From contig NZ_VIUE01000002.1 in the NCBI RefSeq assembly GCF_007828215.1, positions 248,001 through 312,000 on the forward strand: a stretch of DNA of 64,000 nt, in the 5' to 3' direction. Origin of the DNA: Pseudomonas sp. SJZ074. GTDB lineage: Bacteria > Pseudomonadota > Gammaproteobacteria > Pseudomonadales > Pseudomonadaceae. The translations under genes and the position numbers were made by a program. Below the pieces are notes generated by a model, which was not told where the DNA came from, searched no databases, and saw nothing but the letters and a program-made list of their open reading frames with translations. Shown one piece after another: positions 17,870-26,350 of this stretch. Every line of letters begins with the position of its first letter. Positions within the stretch are counted from its first letter, which is position 1.

Positions 17870-18790
17870 TCAACTTGCATCCAAGCGATATGCGGCAGGC
17901 AATTGCGTCACGAATTCGGCCACCACCTCGCGGGTCAGGCTCACGATGTCCTCGACCCGCTCCATGCCTGCGCCAGTGCGCCAGCTGGCAACGATGTCCA
18001 TCACCGAGGGCAGCGGTATGCCGGTCACCAGGGTCAATGTGCCTTGAGCCAGTTCGCCCTGTACCAGCGCCGCCGGCATGGCGCCGATGCCGAAGCCATC
18101 GCGAACCAGGCGGGTGATGGCCGAGGCTGAGTTCACGCAGTTGATGCGCGGTGACACGATGTTCGCCGAGTGCAAGAGGTTGAGGATGTCCTGGTGGGGC
18201 CGCGAGTTGCGCGAGAACGTCACGATGCGTTCCTGGGACAGATCCTCCAGCGAAGCGTATCGGCGGTCGTAGACAGAGCCGGTGCGCACCACCCAATGCA
18301 TTGGATAGCGGGTCAGGAGAGTGTTGCGCACGCTGTCCAGACGCAGGATATCGGTCTGGAAAATGATGTCCTGGTAGCCTTTCTCCAGTTGGGAACACAG
18401 ATTGCTCGCCGTGTCGGCCGACAGTTCTATTTCCAGCGCCGGATAACATTCCATCAGGCGCGTGACCAACGGGCTGAGCCAGGTATGGATGACCGTATCC
18501 ATGGCGCCGATGCGGATCCGGCCGCGGACCTGGCGCGGATCCTTGATCACGGCCTTCATGCTCTGCATGGTGTCCATGATGCGCTCGGCATATTCCAGCA
18601 CCCGTTGTCCTTCGGAAGTCAACGACACACCTTTGGAGTCACGCACGAACAATCGCACGCCCATTTCGTCTTCCAGGGCTGCGATCCGACTGGAAATGGA
18701 CGCCTGGGTGGTGAAGAGTTTCTCTGCCGTGAGCCGGAAGCTCTTCAGGCGAGCGACCCAGACGAAGGTTTCCAGAAACTTGATATTCAC
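17870..18790 (-). CDS. LysR-family regulator (paralogue of the gene at 20407), GTG start
   Basis: The 306-residue regulator has the LysR helix-turn-helix at about residues 3-60 ([43 protein letters not shown]) and a periplasmic-binding-protein-like effector domain after residue 90. The start is GTG 18790 with GGAG eight bases upstream; this places NIKFLETF at the N-terminus exactly as in its paralogue 1.6 kb away. Both share [15 protein letters not shown] and NCVNSASAITRL-type segments. It probably controls the NTF2-like and/or YcsI genes, or the porin. The effector is unknown. Confidence 0.88.
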   Translation of the reverse strand: MNIKFLETFVWVARLKSFRLTAEKLFTTQASISSRIAALEDEMGVRLFVRDSKGVSLTSEGQRVLEYAERIMDTMQSMKAVIKDPRQVRGRIRIGAMDTVIHTWLSPLVTRLMECYPALEIELSADTASNLCSQLEKGYQDIIFQTDILRLDSVRNTLLTRYPMHWVVRTGSVYDRRYASLEDLSQERIVTFSRNSRPHQDILNLLHSANIVSPRINCVNSASAITRLVRDGFGIGAMPAALVQGELAQGTLTLVTGIPLPSVMDIVASWRTGAGMERVEDIVSLTREVVAEFVTQLPAAYRLDAS

Positions 18791-18828
18791 GTCGGCGGCT
18801 CCTTGGAGCTGAGGTTGCAATGAGTCGT

Positions 18829-19368
18829 TTACAGCGTTTCGGCCGCCACATACTGGAGCACCGCTTGAAGCCCGGCTGCATCCGGCACGTTGTCCATAAC
18901 CGCGCGGACATCACACCATGGATAGTCCAGCGCCGAGACCCACGCCATGACCGACGCCAGGTCGGCTGCCGGCAACGTAGCCATGTGCTCGATGGTGATC
19001 GTCAATCGTTCAGCCCGATGCGATGCAGGCTCGAACTGCCAGTCATATACCCCACAACCGACCCGGACCTCGCCGCTGTGCTTGTCCGACATCGCCACCA
19101 GCCATTTGCATTGGAATGTCTTGGCATTCTCGGAAGGCGGGACGCCCAGGCAGAACGTATAGACGTTTTCGAAGGTCTGGCCAAAGCGCCTGACCAGGAC
19201 ACCGCCGATGGCCTCCCGGCCTTCCACATGCCTCGGAAAAGAGATCGAACCGGTGCGCACGATCATGTCCAGGGTGGCATCGGCCGTGAAAGCCTGGTCC
19301 AGCAGATGAGGGCGGTTACCGTCCTTGGCGTTGATGTACTGTTGGATCGATCGTTGGGCTGTGCTCAT
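18829..19368 (-). CDS. NTF2/SnoaL-fold protein
   Basis: The 179-residue product fits the nuclear-transport-factor-2-like fold: an N-terminal helix (RSIQQYINAKDGNRPHLLDQAFTADATLDMI), then GREAIGGVL and beta strands with W and Y positions typical of SnoaL-like proteins. The fold includes isomerases, dehydratases and binding proteins; no specific activity can be given. The ATG at 19368 lacks a good ribosome site, and the frame is open upstream only through the REPIN, which argues against a longer start. It lies 38 bases before the LysR gene on the same strand. Confidence 0.75.
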   Translation of the reverse strand: MSTAQRSIQQYINAKDGNRPHLLDQAFTADATLDMIVRTGSISFPRHVEGREAIGGVLVRRFGQTFENVYTFCLGVPPSENAKTFQCKWLVAMSDKHSGEVRVGCGVYDWQFEPASHRAERLTITIEHMATLPAADLASVMAWVSALDYPWCDVRAVMDNVPDAAGLQAVLQYVAAETL

Positions 19369-19407
19369 CGGGGGGCCATGTCGGGTTGAGAAGGGCGATG
19401 CAAAACC

Positions 19408-19499
19408 CTGTGGGAGCGGGCTTGCTCGCGAAAGCGGCGGCATGGTCGCCATATAGGCTGCCTGACACACCGCTTTCGCGAGCAAGCCCGCTCCCACAA
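19408..19499. repeat. REPIN (inverted REP pair)
   Basis: TGTGGGAGCGGGCTTGCTCG at 19409-19428 and its exact inverse CGAGCAAGCCCGCTCCCACA near 19479-19498, extended by GCGAAAGCGG / CCGCTTTCGC, form a large inverted repeat with about 30 bases between. It separates the NTF2-like and YcsI genes. Confidence 0.92.
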
Positions 19500-19511
19500 G
19501 TTGTGTGGGGC

Positions 19512-20315
19512 CTACAAAGCACTATTCCACAAATCCGTCACCAGCATGCAGCCCGGCGCGTGGGTGATGCACAGCGGCGGACGCGAGGCCTGGACCACCG
19601 ATTGCGGGGTCACGCCACAGGCCCAGAACACCGGGATCTCGTCCGCTTCGATCGGCACGGCGTCGCCGTAGTCCGGTGTGTCCAGGGATTGAATGCCGAT
19701 CAGCGACGGGTCGCCGATGTGTACCGGGGCGCCATGGACATTGGGCATGCGGCCGGTGATCTGGATCGCCTGGATCGCGGCGGCGGCTTTCATCGGCCGC
19801 ATGGTCACCACCATCTTGCCGGAGAGACGGGCGGTGGGGCGAGTGTCGATGTTGGTCCGGAACATGGCGATGTTGCGGCCCAGATCAATGTGCCGCAGCC
19901 GAATGCCGGCTTCCAGCAGCGGTTGTTCGAAAGAGAACGAACAGCCCAGGGCGAAGGCCACCATGTCGTCCTGCCACAGATGCTCGATGTCCAGCGGCTC
20001 TTCGCTCAACTCGCCGTCGCGAAAGACCCGATAGCGGGGCACTTCGTGGCGGATATCGATGGCGTTGCCCAGGTTGCGCAAGTACGGATCCCCGGGTTCG
20101 GTCACGTCCAATATCGGGCAGGCCTGGCGATTGAGGGTGCAGTAGCGCAGGAACTCGTTGGCCCAATCGCCGGGCAGGATCACGATATTGGCTTGTACCC
20201 GTCCCTTGCCCAGGCCGCTGGTGTGCCCCTGATACTGGCCGGCCGCAATGCTCTGGCGCAGGGCGAGGGGGGCGTACTGTTGCAGTTGTTCAAACGACAG
20301 GGCGGGAAGGGACAT
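19512..20315 (-). CDS. YcsI/DUF1445 protein (putative hydro-lyase or D-glutamate cyclase-like)
   Basis: From ATG 20315 (AAGGAG nine bases upstream) the product is 267 residues, the usual length for DUF1445. It has the family segments [58 protein letters not shown] and [12 protein letters not shown] near residue 230, then [12 protein letters not shown]. Vertebrate relatives carry D-glutamate cyclase activity; bacterial members are annotated as hydro-lyases without firm proof. Genes of this family often sit with lactam utilisation or amino-acid uptake genes. Flanking LysR paralogues are likely regulators. Confidence 0.88.
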   Translation of the reverse strand: MSLPALSFEQLQQYAPLALRQSIAAGQYQGHTSGLGKGRVQANIVILPGDWANEFLRYCTLNRQACPILDVTEPGDPYLRNLGNAIDIRHEVPRYRVFRDGELSEEPLDIEHLWQDDMVAFALGCSFSFEQPLLEAGIRLRHIDLGRNIAMFRTNIDTRPTARLSGKMVVTMRPMKAAAAIQAIQITGRMPNVHGAPVHIGDPSLIGIQSLDTPDYGDAVPIEADEIPVFWACGVTPQSVVQASRPPLCITHAPGCMLVTDLWNSAL

Positions 20316-20406
20316 CAGGGTTTCTCCTTGTGGTTGTCGGTCCTTTTTAGAAAACCCAGGCGATGACGTCCAACAAGGAATGTTGGTACCCCGTGACAAA
20401 TAAAAG

Positions 20407-21354
20407 TTATTCAAGCGAGAGCGGACCGTTCAGGCCTGGAGCCGCCACCATGCGTTGCGGACCCACATCCAGGGCATATTGTCCAACCACCTGGCGGCTC
20501 ATCTGGACGATGCTCTCGATCAGTTCCAGCCCCACGCCCGCGCGCCAGGACGCGACGACGTTCAACTGAGGCAGAGAAGTTCCCGGTTCCAACTGGATCA
20601 GATCACCGCTCGCCAGGGGCTTGGCCACCAACGCTGCGGGCAGGGCGCCGATGCCGAAACCGTCGCGAATCAACCGCGTCATGGCCGACACCGAGTTGAC
20701 GCAACTGACCCGTGGCGCGTTGACCCCCTGGGCATACAGCAGGTTGAGTACATCCTGATGGGGGCGTGACTGCTTGACGAACGTGATGATGCGTTCACTC
20801 GCCATCTCGGCCAGCGAAGCATAAGGCCGGGCATAGATCGAATGACTGGCGGCGATCCAATGCATGGGGTAGTGCCCCAGTTCGAGGTTGCGCACACTTT
20901 CGTGGCGGACCAGGTCGGTCTGGAAGGCGATGTCCAGGTAACCCTTCTGCAACTGGTCGCATAGATTGCGTGCAGCGTCGGCGGTGATTTCGATTTCCAC
21001 CGCCGGAAACGCCTGCATCAGCATCGACATCAACGGGCTCAGCCACGTGTGGATCACCGTATCCATCACGCCGATGCGCACCAGGCCTTGCTGTTCGTTG
21101 CCGGTGTCCAGCGACTGTTTCAGCGCACGCTGGACTTCGAGCATCTGCTCGGCGTAGTTGAGCACCTTGAAGCCTTCGGGCGTCAGCGATACCCCCCGGG
21201 AATCACGCACGAACAGGCGCAGACCCAACTCGTCCTCCAGCGATGCGATCCGAGCGGAAATCGCGGCCTGGGTGCTGAACATCTTTTCGGCGGTCAGGCT
21301 GAAGCTTTGCAGGCGGGCCACCCAGACGAAGGTTTCGAGGAACTTGAGGTTCAT
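20407..21354 (-). CDS. LysR-family regulator (paralogue of the gene at 17870)
   Basis: The 315-residue protein begins [18 protein letters not shown], almost the same helix-turn-helix as the LysR at 17870, with [26 protein letters not shown]. The effector domain includes [15 protein letters not shown] and [15 protein letters not shown]. It lies 91 bases upstream of the YcsI gene on the same strand and about 250 bases from the divergent oprD-type gene, so it is well placed to control either. The start ATG 21354 aligns with the paralogue. Confidence 0.9.
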   Translation of the reverse strand: MNLKFLETFVWVARLQSFSLTAEKMFSTQAAISARIASLEDELGLRLFVRDSRGVSLTPEGFKVLNYAEQMLEVQRALKQSLDTGNEQQGLVRIGVMDTVIHTWLSPLMSMLMQAFPAVEIEITADAARNLCDQLQKGYLDIAFQTDLVRHESVRNLELGHYPMHWIAASHSIYARPYASLAEMASERIITFVKQSRPHQDVLNLLYAQGVNAPRVSCVNSVSAMTRLIRDGFGIGALPAALVAKPLASGDLIQLEPGTSLPQLNVVASWRAGVGLELIESIVQMSRQVVGQYALDVGPQRMVAAPGLNGPLSLE

Positions 21355-21608
21355 GACGGTTCTCTTGGCGCTTGTCGTTCTTATGATTGCAATTGTTACT
21401 CCAGGTCGGGCCATTGGATGCATCAATTTTTTTTATGTCCGATCTGCCTTTTTTCCCGTTTGACCCTTTCAAAGCGTGGCGCGAAGAATCCACCCCGACG
21501 ACGCAGCTCACTGCGCGGAGTCCCAACGACAACGTCTTCACACAAGAATAACGAGGCGCCCGCAAAGCCCCCCGAGAGGGTTCGCTCGCGCCGATAAAAG
21601 GAGCACGC

Positions 21609-22850
21609 ATGCAACACTTCAGATCCTTCCCACGGATATACGCCCCAATCGGCACGGTGCTTGGCTTGAGCCTGATCGGATTGCCTGCTGCCCGGGCGGA
21701 TTTCATCGCCGACAGCAAAGGCAGCCTGGAGGCACGCAACTTCTACTTCAACCGCGACTTCCGCCAGCAGGGTTCGCGGGACAAGGCCGAGGAATGGGCT
21801 CAGGGCTTTTTGCTGCGAATGGAGTCGGGCTATACCGCCGGCACTGTCGGTTTCGGCATGGATGTCTTGGGCATGGCCGGTTTCAAGCTGGATTCCGGTG
21901 GCGGTACGGCGGGCACCAACCTGTTGCCAGCGGACTTGTCCGGAGGCTCGCAAGACCGCTACGGCGAACTGGGCCTGACCGCCAAGGTGCGCGTGTCCAA
22001 CAGCACCCTCAAGGCGGGAACATTGCAGATCAAGGACCCGGTAGTGAGTTCCAACGATACGCGGCTGTTGCCGGCGACGTTCAAGGGCGGACTGCTGAAT
22101 GTACAGGAAATCGATCGATTGAAGCTGACCGGTGGGCAGTTCACTCAGATCAACGTGGTCGATTCCACCGATTATCAGGACATGACCGCCAACCGCATCG
22201 GCGGCACCAGCGACAAGTTCCAGTTCGCCGGAGCGGACTACCAGTTCCTGCCGAACCTCACGGCACAGTACCGTTACGGGAAACTGCAGGACATCTATCA
22301 GCAAAACTACCTCGGATTTGTCCATACCCTGGACCTGGGAGCCGGTCAATCGCTCAAGAGCGACGTGCGCTATTCGCGCAGCACCGAGGACGGCAACTTC
22401 CGCAACATTGACAACCAGGCCTTTGGTGCACTGTTTACGTATAGTCTGGGGGGGCATGCCGTGGGGCTGGGTTACCAGCGCATGAGTGGCGACGATCCTT
22501 TCCCTTACATCAGCCGCAGCGACCCGTACCTGGTCAACTTCGTCCAGATCGGCGACTTCGCCAACATCGACGAGCGCTCCTGGCAAGCCCGCTATGACTA
22601 CAACTTTGCCGCCCTTGGTGTCCCCGGGTTGACGTTCATGACCCGCTACATTTCCGGTGACAACGTGCAGCGCACGGCGCCGGGGGAGGGCAAGGAGTGG
22701 GAGCGCAATACCGACATTGCCTATGTGGTGCAGGACGGCACGCTGAAAGGGCTCGGGTTGAAATGGCGCAACGCCTCGGTGCGCTCGAACTTTGGCAATG
22801 ACCTGGATGAAAACCGGTTGATTGTCAGTTACACGATGGCGCTCTGGTAG
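21609..22850 (+). CDS. OprD-family outer-membrane porin
   Basis: The 413-residue protein has a signal peptide of about 30 residues ending in ARA, then the OprD opening DFIADSKGSLEARNFYFNRDFR, followed by alternating beta strands and a C-terminal DENRLIVSYTMALW ending in an aromatic residue as outer-membrane barrels do. OprD/OpdX/OccK channels take up carboxylates and basic amino acids; the exact substrate is not readable. AAAGGAG precedes the ATG. It is divergent from the LysR at 20407 and followed by a terminator. Confidence 0.93.
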   Translation: MQHFRSFPRIYAPIGTVLGLSLIGLPAARADFIADSKGSLEARNFYFNRDFRQQGSRDKAEEWAQGFLLRMESGYTAGTVGFGMDVLGMAGFKLDSGGGTAGTNLLPADLSGGSQDRYGELGLTAKVRVSNSTLKAGTLQIKDPVVSSNDTRLLPATFKGGLLNVQEIDRLKLTGGQFTQINVVDSTDYQDMTANRIGGTSDKFQFAGADYQFLPNLTAQYRYGKLQDIYQQNYLGFVHTLDLGAGQSLKSDVRYSRSTEDGNFRNIDNQAFGALFTYSLGGHAVGLGYQRMSGDDPFPYISRSDPYLVNFVQIGDFANIDERSWQARYDYNFAALGVPGLTFMTRYISGDNVQRTAPGEGKEWERNTDIAYVVQDGTLKGLGLKWRNASVRSNFGNDLDENRLIVSYTMALW

Positions 22851-23163
22851 GCGAGGGCAGCGCAGAGATAAGTTATTAAATGTAATCAATTTTTCAGATG
22901 TCGTGACTTTCAACCGAGGCCCCAGGTTTTCAGATGACGACACGGTCCGGTTGTTCACTTGCGCGACACAATCCGTCCTTGGATGTTGTGATCCAGTATT
23001 TGCTGGCTTAAGTGGTCATTCATCCGCCTGCGAAAAATAAGGAAACCTACGGGTTTCCTTTGTTTCGTTTTTTGTCATACTCCACCCTGCGAGTCGGCAG
23101 AGGTGCCTGCTTGCCCGGTATTAGTACTGGCTAATAACAATTCCACCAGCAGGTACCCACGCC
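22851..23163. other. Intergenic region before calB
   Basis: This 313-base region holds the porin terminator at 23039-23073 and, beyond it, about 90 bases that must contain the calB promoter. A GG/GC pair near 23101-23114 has the wrong spacing for sigma-54. Nothing else is evident. Confidence 0.5.
23039..23073 (+). terminator. Rho-independent terminator
   Basis: AAGGAAACC and GGTTTCCTT form a 9-bp stem with loop TACG, followed by a T-rich stretch ending TTTTTT. It lies about 190 bases after the porin stop. Confidence 0.85.
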
Positions 23164-24606
23164 ATGAGTATTCTCGCTCACCACGCTACAGCGGCCCCCG
23201 CCGAACAACTCGCTACCACGCTCGCACGTATGAAGCAGGCGCACCTGGACGAAGGGCCCGCAAGCCTGGAGTTGCGCCGTGACCGTCTGGATCGGGCGAT
23301 TGCCCTGTTGCTAGACAACCGTGAAGCCATCGTCGCGGCGGTGTCTGCGGACTTCGGCAACCGCAGCCGCGAACAGACCCTGCTGTCGGATATCGCCGGT
23401 TCGGTGGCGAGCCTCAAGCATTGTCGCGAACACCTGGCCGAGTGGATGCGGTCAGAGACGCATCCGGCTCCATTCCCCGGTTGCGAAGCGCGGGTCGACT
23501 ATCAGCCGTTGGGTGTCGTGGGGGTGATCAGCCCGTGGAATTTTCCCATCGTGCTGGCCTTCGGGCCGCTGGCGAGCATTCTCGCTGCGGGCAACCGGGC
23601 CATACTCAAGCCTTCGGAACTGACCCCGCGGACTTCGGCGCTGCTGGATGAGCTGATTGCCCGCTATTTCGACGAGCGCGAACTCTGTACGGTATTGGGC
23701 GATGCCGAAGTCGGGGCGTTGTTCAGTGCGCAACCCTTCGACCACTTGATCTTTACCGGTGGCACGTCGGTGGCCCGGCACATCATGCGTGCTGCCTCGG
23801 ACAACCTGGTGCCAGTGACGTTGGAGCTAGGAGGCAAGTCTCCAGTGCTGGTTTCCCGTAGCGCCGACCTGGCTACCGTGGTGCAGCGGGTCCTGACGGT
23901 GAAGACCTTCAACGCCGGGCAGATCTGCCTGGCCCCGGACTATGTATTGCTGCCGGAAGAGTTGCTGGAAGACTTTGTCGACGAGGCCATTCGTTTCGTC
24001 AGCGCCATATATCCGACCCTGCGCAGCAACGCTGACTACACGTCGATCATCAACCCGCGCAACTTCGATCGTCTGCGGGGTTACCTCGTCGATGCCGAGG
24101 CCAAGGGCGCGCGACTGGTGGAAATCAACCCCGCACAAGAGGACCTGAGCGACCGCGAGATCCGCAAAATTGCTCCGACCCTGGTGCTCGATGCCGCTGA
24201 GCAGATGCAGGTACTGCGCGAGGAAATCTTCGGTCCGTTGCTACCGATCAAGACCTATCGCGACTTCGCCACGGCCATCGACTACGTCAACGGGCAGCCC
24301 CGGCCGTTGGCGGCCTATTATTTCGGCGAGGATGCGCATGAGCGCGAACAGGTGCTGGAGCGCACGACGTCAGGCGGCGTGGTGATCAACGACGTAATGA
24401 GCCATGTGCTGTTCGAGGCACTGCCCTTTGGCGGGGTCGGTCACTCCGGCATGGGTGCCTATCATGGTGTCTATGGTTTCCGTACCTTCAGTCACGCCAA
24501 GGCGGTGGTGGTGCAGAGCGCTATCGGTGAGTCCAACCTGGCGATGCGCGCGCCTTACGGCCCGATGATCCATGGTCTGCTCGACCACTTGCTGACGGCC
24601 AACTGA
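23164..24606 (+). CDS. calB: Coniferyl-aldehyde dehydrogenase
   Basis: The 480-residue enzyme is an aldehyde dehydrogenase of the coniferyl-aldehyde type: GVISPWNFPIVLAFGPLASILAAGN, the NAD-site FTGGTSVARHIMRAA, catalytic Glu in LELGGKSPVLV and catalytic Cys in FNAGQICLAPDYVLLP. CalB oxidises coniferyl aldehyde to ferulate. calA, the preceding step, is 5.3 kb away on the same strand, so the pathway is encoded in one neighbourhood but in two units. The esterase gene follows after 19 bases and is probably cotranscribed. Confidence 0.88.
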   Translation: MSILAHHATAAPAEQLATTLARMKQAHLDEGPASLELRRDRLDRAIALLLDNREAIVAAVSADFGNRSREQTLLSDIAGSVASLKHCREHLAEWMRSETHPAPFPGCEARVDYQPLGVVGVISPWNFPIVLAFGPLASILAAGNRAILKPSELTPRTSALLDELIARYFDERELCTVLGDAEVGALFSAQPFDHLIFTGGTSVARHIMRAASDNLVPVTLELGGKSPVLVSRSADLATVVQRVLTVKTFNAGQICLAPDYVLLPEELLEDFVDEAIRFVSAIYPTLRSNADYTSIINPRNFDRLRGYLVDAEAKGARLVEINPAQEDLSDREIRKIAPTLVLDAAEQMQVLREEIFGPLLPIKTYRDFATAIDYVNGQPRPLAAYYFGEDAHEREQVLERTTSGGVVINDVMSHVLFEALPFGGVGHSGMGAYHGVYGFRTFSHAKAVVVQSAIGESNLAMRAPYGPMIHGLLDHLLTAN

Positions 24607-24625
24607 GCCATCTGGGAGCCTTATC

Positions 24626-25561
24626 ATGAACCTGTTGCAAACGCTCAAGGCCAAGCTGCTGCGTGCCCTTGCCAAGCGCATGAAAGCCAAGTTTATCTAC
24701 GACGCCGCACGTTATCCGTTGCGCTCGGTGAACGAACAGTACATCCCGACGACCTGGGGGGCGGCGCGGGCGTTGTTCTACTGGCCCGATGTGGCATCCG
24801 GCGAACCACTGCCGGTGTATCTGAACCTGCATGGCGGAGGATTCGTCGCCGGGGTGCCGGAACACGACGACAGCTATTGCCGACGCCTGGCCCATAACCT
24901 GGGTTGCCTGGTGGTCAACCTGGATTATGTCCTGGCGCCCGAGCATCCCTTTCCGGCGGGTTTGCGCCAGAGTTTCGAGGTGCTGGAGTGGCTGGCCGGG
25001 CAGGGCGCGGCGCTGGGTATCGATCCGCAGCGCATCGCTGTCGGCGGGCATAGCGCCGGCGGCAATCTGGCCGCGGGGTTGGCTAGTCTGGCGCGAGGAC
25101 ATAAGCGGTTAAGGGTGGTGCATCAAGTGATCGACTATGCGGCGTTGGACCTGTCCCAGGCTCCTGAGCTGAAGCTTTCGAGCCTCGACAAACCGTTACT
25201 TCGTCCCGGCCTGATGCATTTCTTCAACAGCTGTTACCTGAGCGATCCGGCCCAGGCCCGCGACCCTCTGGTTTCGCCATTGCTGGCGCCGGTCGAGGCA
25301 CTGCGGGGCCTGCCTGCCGCCACGTTGATCACTGCCGAGTACGATATCCTGCGCGCCGAAGGCCAGGCCTATGGAGAAAAACTCCGTCAGGCCGGCGTTG
25401 CGGTGAACGAGAGAGTCTTCCCAGGCTGCGATCATATGTTCACTCACCTGGGACCGGATGCGTCCGCGGATGAGGCGTGGCAGTTCATCGAGGATGCGTT
25501 GCGCAGGGCTTTTGAGGGGGTGGTGGAAGAGGTCGATGGTGCAATGGTTAGGAGTCGCTAA
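24626..25561 (+). CDS. Alpha/beta hydrolase of the hormone-sensitive-lipase family
   Basis: The 311-residue esterase has the HGGGF oxyanion-hole motif near residue 71, DYVLAPEHPFPAGL, the nucleophile Ser in GGHSAGGNLAAGL near residue 143, an acidic residue in ITAEYDILRAEG and the His in GCDHMFTHLG, completing the triad. Such enzymes hydrolyse short acyl or aryl esters. GGGAG precedes the ATG. Cotranscription with calB suggests a role in freeing a phenylpropanoid alcohol or acid from an ester; this is inferred from context only. Confidence 0.87.
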   Translation: MNLLQTLKAKLLRALAKRMKAKFIYDAARYPLRSVNEQYIPTTWGAARALFYWPDVASGEPLPVYLNLHGGGFVAGVPEHDDSYCRRLAHNLGCLVVNLDYVLAPEHPFPAGLRQSFEVLEWLAGQGAALGIDPQRIAVGGHSAGGNLAAGLASLARGHKRLRVVHQVIDYAALDLSQAPELKLSSLDKPLLRPGLMHFFNSCYLSDPAQARDPLVSPLLAPVEALRGLPAATLITAEYDILRAEGQAYGEKLRQAGVAVNERVFPGCDHMFTHLGPDASADEAWQFIEDALRRAFEGVVEEVDGAMVRSR

Positions 25562-25567
25562 CACTCT

Positions 25568-25597
25568 TGTGGCGAGGGGATAAATCCCCTCGCCACA
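25568..25597. repeat. Intergenic REP-like palindrome, perfect copy
   Basis: TGTGGCGAGGGGAT-AA-ATCCCCTCGCCACA is a perfect 14-bp inverted repeat directly after the esterase gene, identical in core to the element at 2100-2129. Confidence 0.85.
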
Positions 25598-25644
25598 GGT
25601 TACTATGTTGCTTGTTTGATTAACGCTAGCCAGGATCTTGCATC

Positions 25645-26319
25645 ATGTCCGTCATGCCTGAAACCACCCCACAGGCCGTCAGGCGCGGTCGTCCGCCGCT
25701 GCGCAGTCGCGAGGAGCAGATGAGTCTGTTGCTCGACGCGGCGGCGCAGATACTCGGCAGCGGCAACTTCGCCAACGTCACCATGGACACCATCGCCCGC
25801 GCCGCCGGCATCTCGAAGAAAACCTTGTATCAACTGGTGACGAGCAAGGAAGCGCTGCTGTCGCAATTGGTGGCCCGGGACCTGTCGACCCTTGAGTTGT
25901 TGTTGGAAAGCGGTATCGACTGCGCCGAGAATCTGCTCAGCGAACTACGCATGTACCTGACCCTTTGGGCGCGCCTGACCTTGTCGCCGTTGGCGCTGGG
26001 GCTCTACTTGATGGCCGTGCAAGGACGTGAGACCGCACCCGACATCGCCAGGATCTGGTACCAGGAAGGCGCCGAGCGATGCCTGGGCCTGTTGCGCAGT
26101 TGGTTGGACAAGGCAGCGGGCAAGGGGCTTCTGGTTCAGGAGGATGTCGAGCCGGCGGTCGAACTGATCGATGCGTTGCTGATCTCGCAACCGCTCAAGT
26201 TGTTCACCCTTGGCGTGCAGCAGAGCTGGTCCGACGAACAGATCGGCCAACGGGTCGACGTGGCCCTCGGCATGTTTGGGCGTTGTTTCATCCAGCGTGG
26301 CCAGTCCAATAATCTGTGA
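25645..26319 (+). CDS. TetR/AcrR-family regulator
   Basis: The 224-residue protein has an N-terminal Arg-rich tail (PQAVRRGRPPLRSREEQ) and a TetR helix-turn-helix at about residues 20-70: LLDAAAQILGSGNFANVTMDTIARAAGISKKTLYQLV. The C-terminal ligand domain is not specific enough to name an effector. It follows the calB-esterase unit after about 80 bases containing a REP palindrome and converges on the sigma-54 activator gene. It may repress calB and the esterase. Confidence 0.87.
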   Translation: MSVMPETTPQAVRRGRPPLRSREEQMSLLLDAAAQILGSGNFANVTMDTIARAAGISKKTLYQLVTSKEALLSQLVARDLSTLELLLESGIDCAENLLSELRMYLTLWARLTLSPLALGLYLMAVQGRETAPDIARIWYQEGAERCLGLLRSWLDKAAGKGLLVQEDVEPAVELIDALLISQPLKLFTLGVQQSWSDEQIGQRVDVALGMFGRCFIQRGQSNNL

Positions 26320-26350
26320 CGAAGAAACTTGCTGTGGCCTTGAGCTTGCG

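Noticed and set aside
21423..22958. Open frame of 511 codons opposite the OprD porin
   Set aside because: Antisense to a well-supported porin with signal peptide and terminator; no domain content.
23099..23116. Sigma-54-like AGG...TTGC before calB
   Set aside because: Only nine bases separate GG and GC; the invariant spacing is ten.
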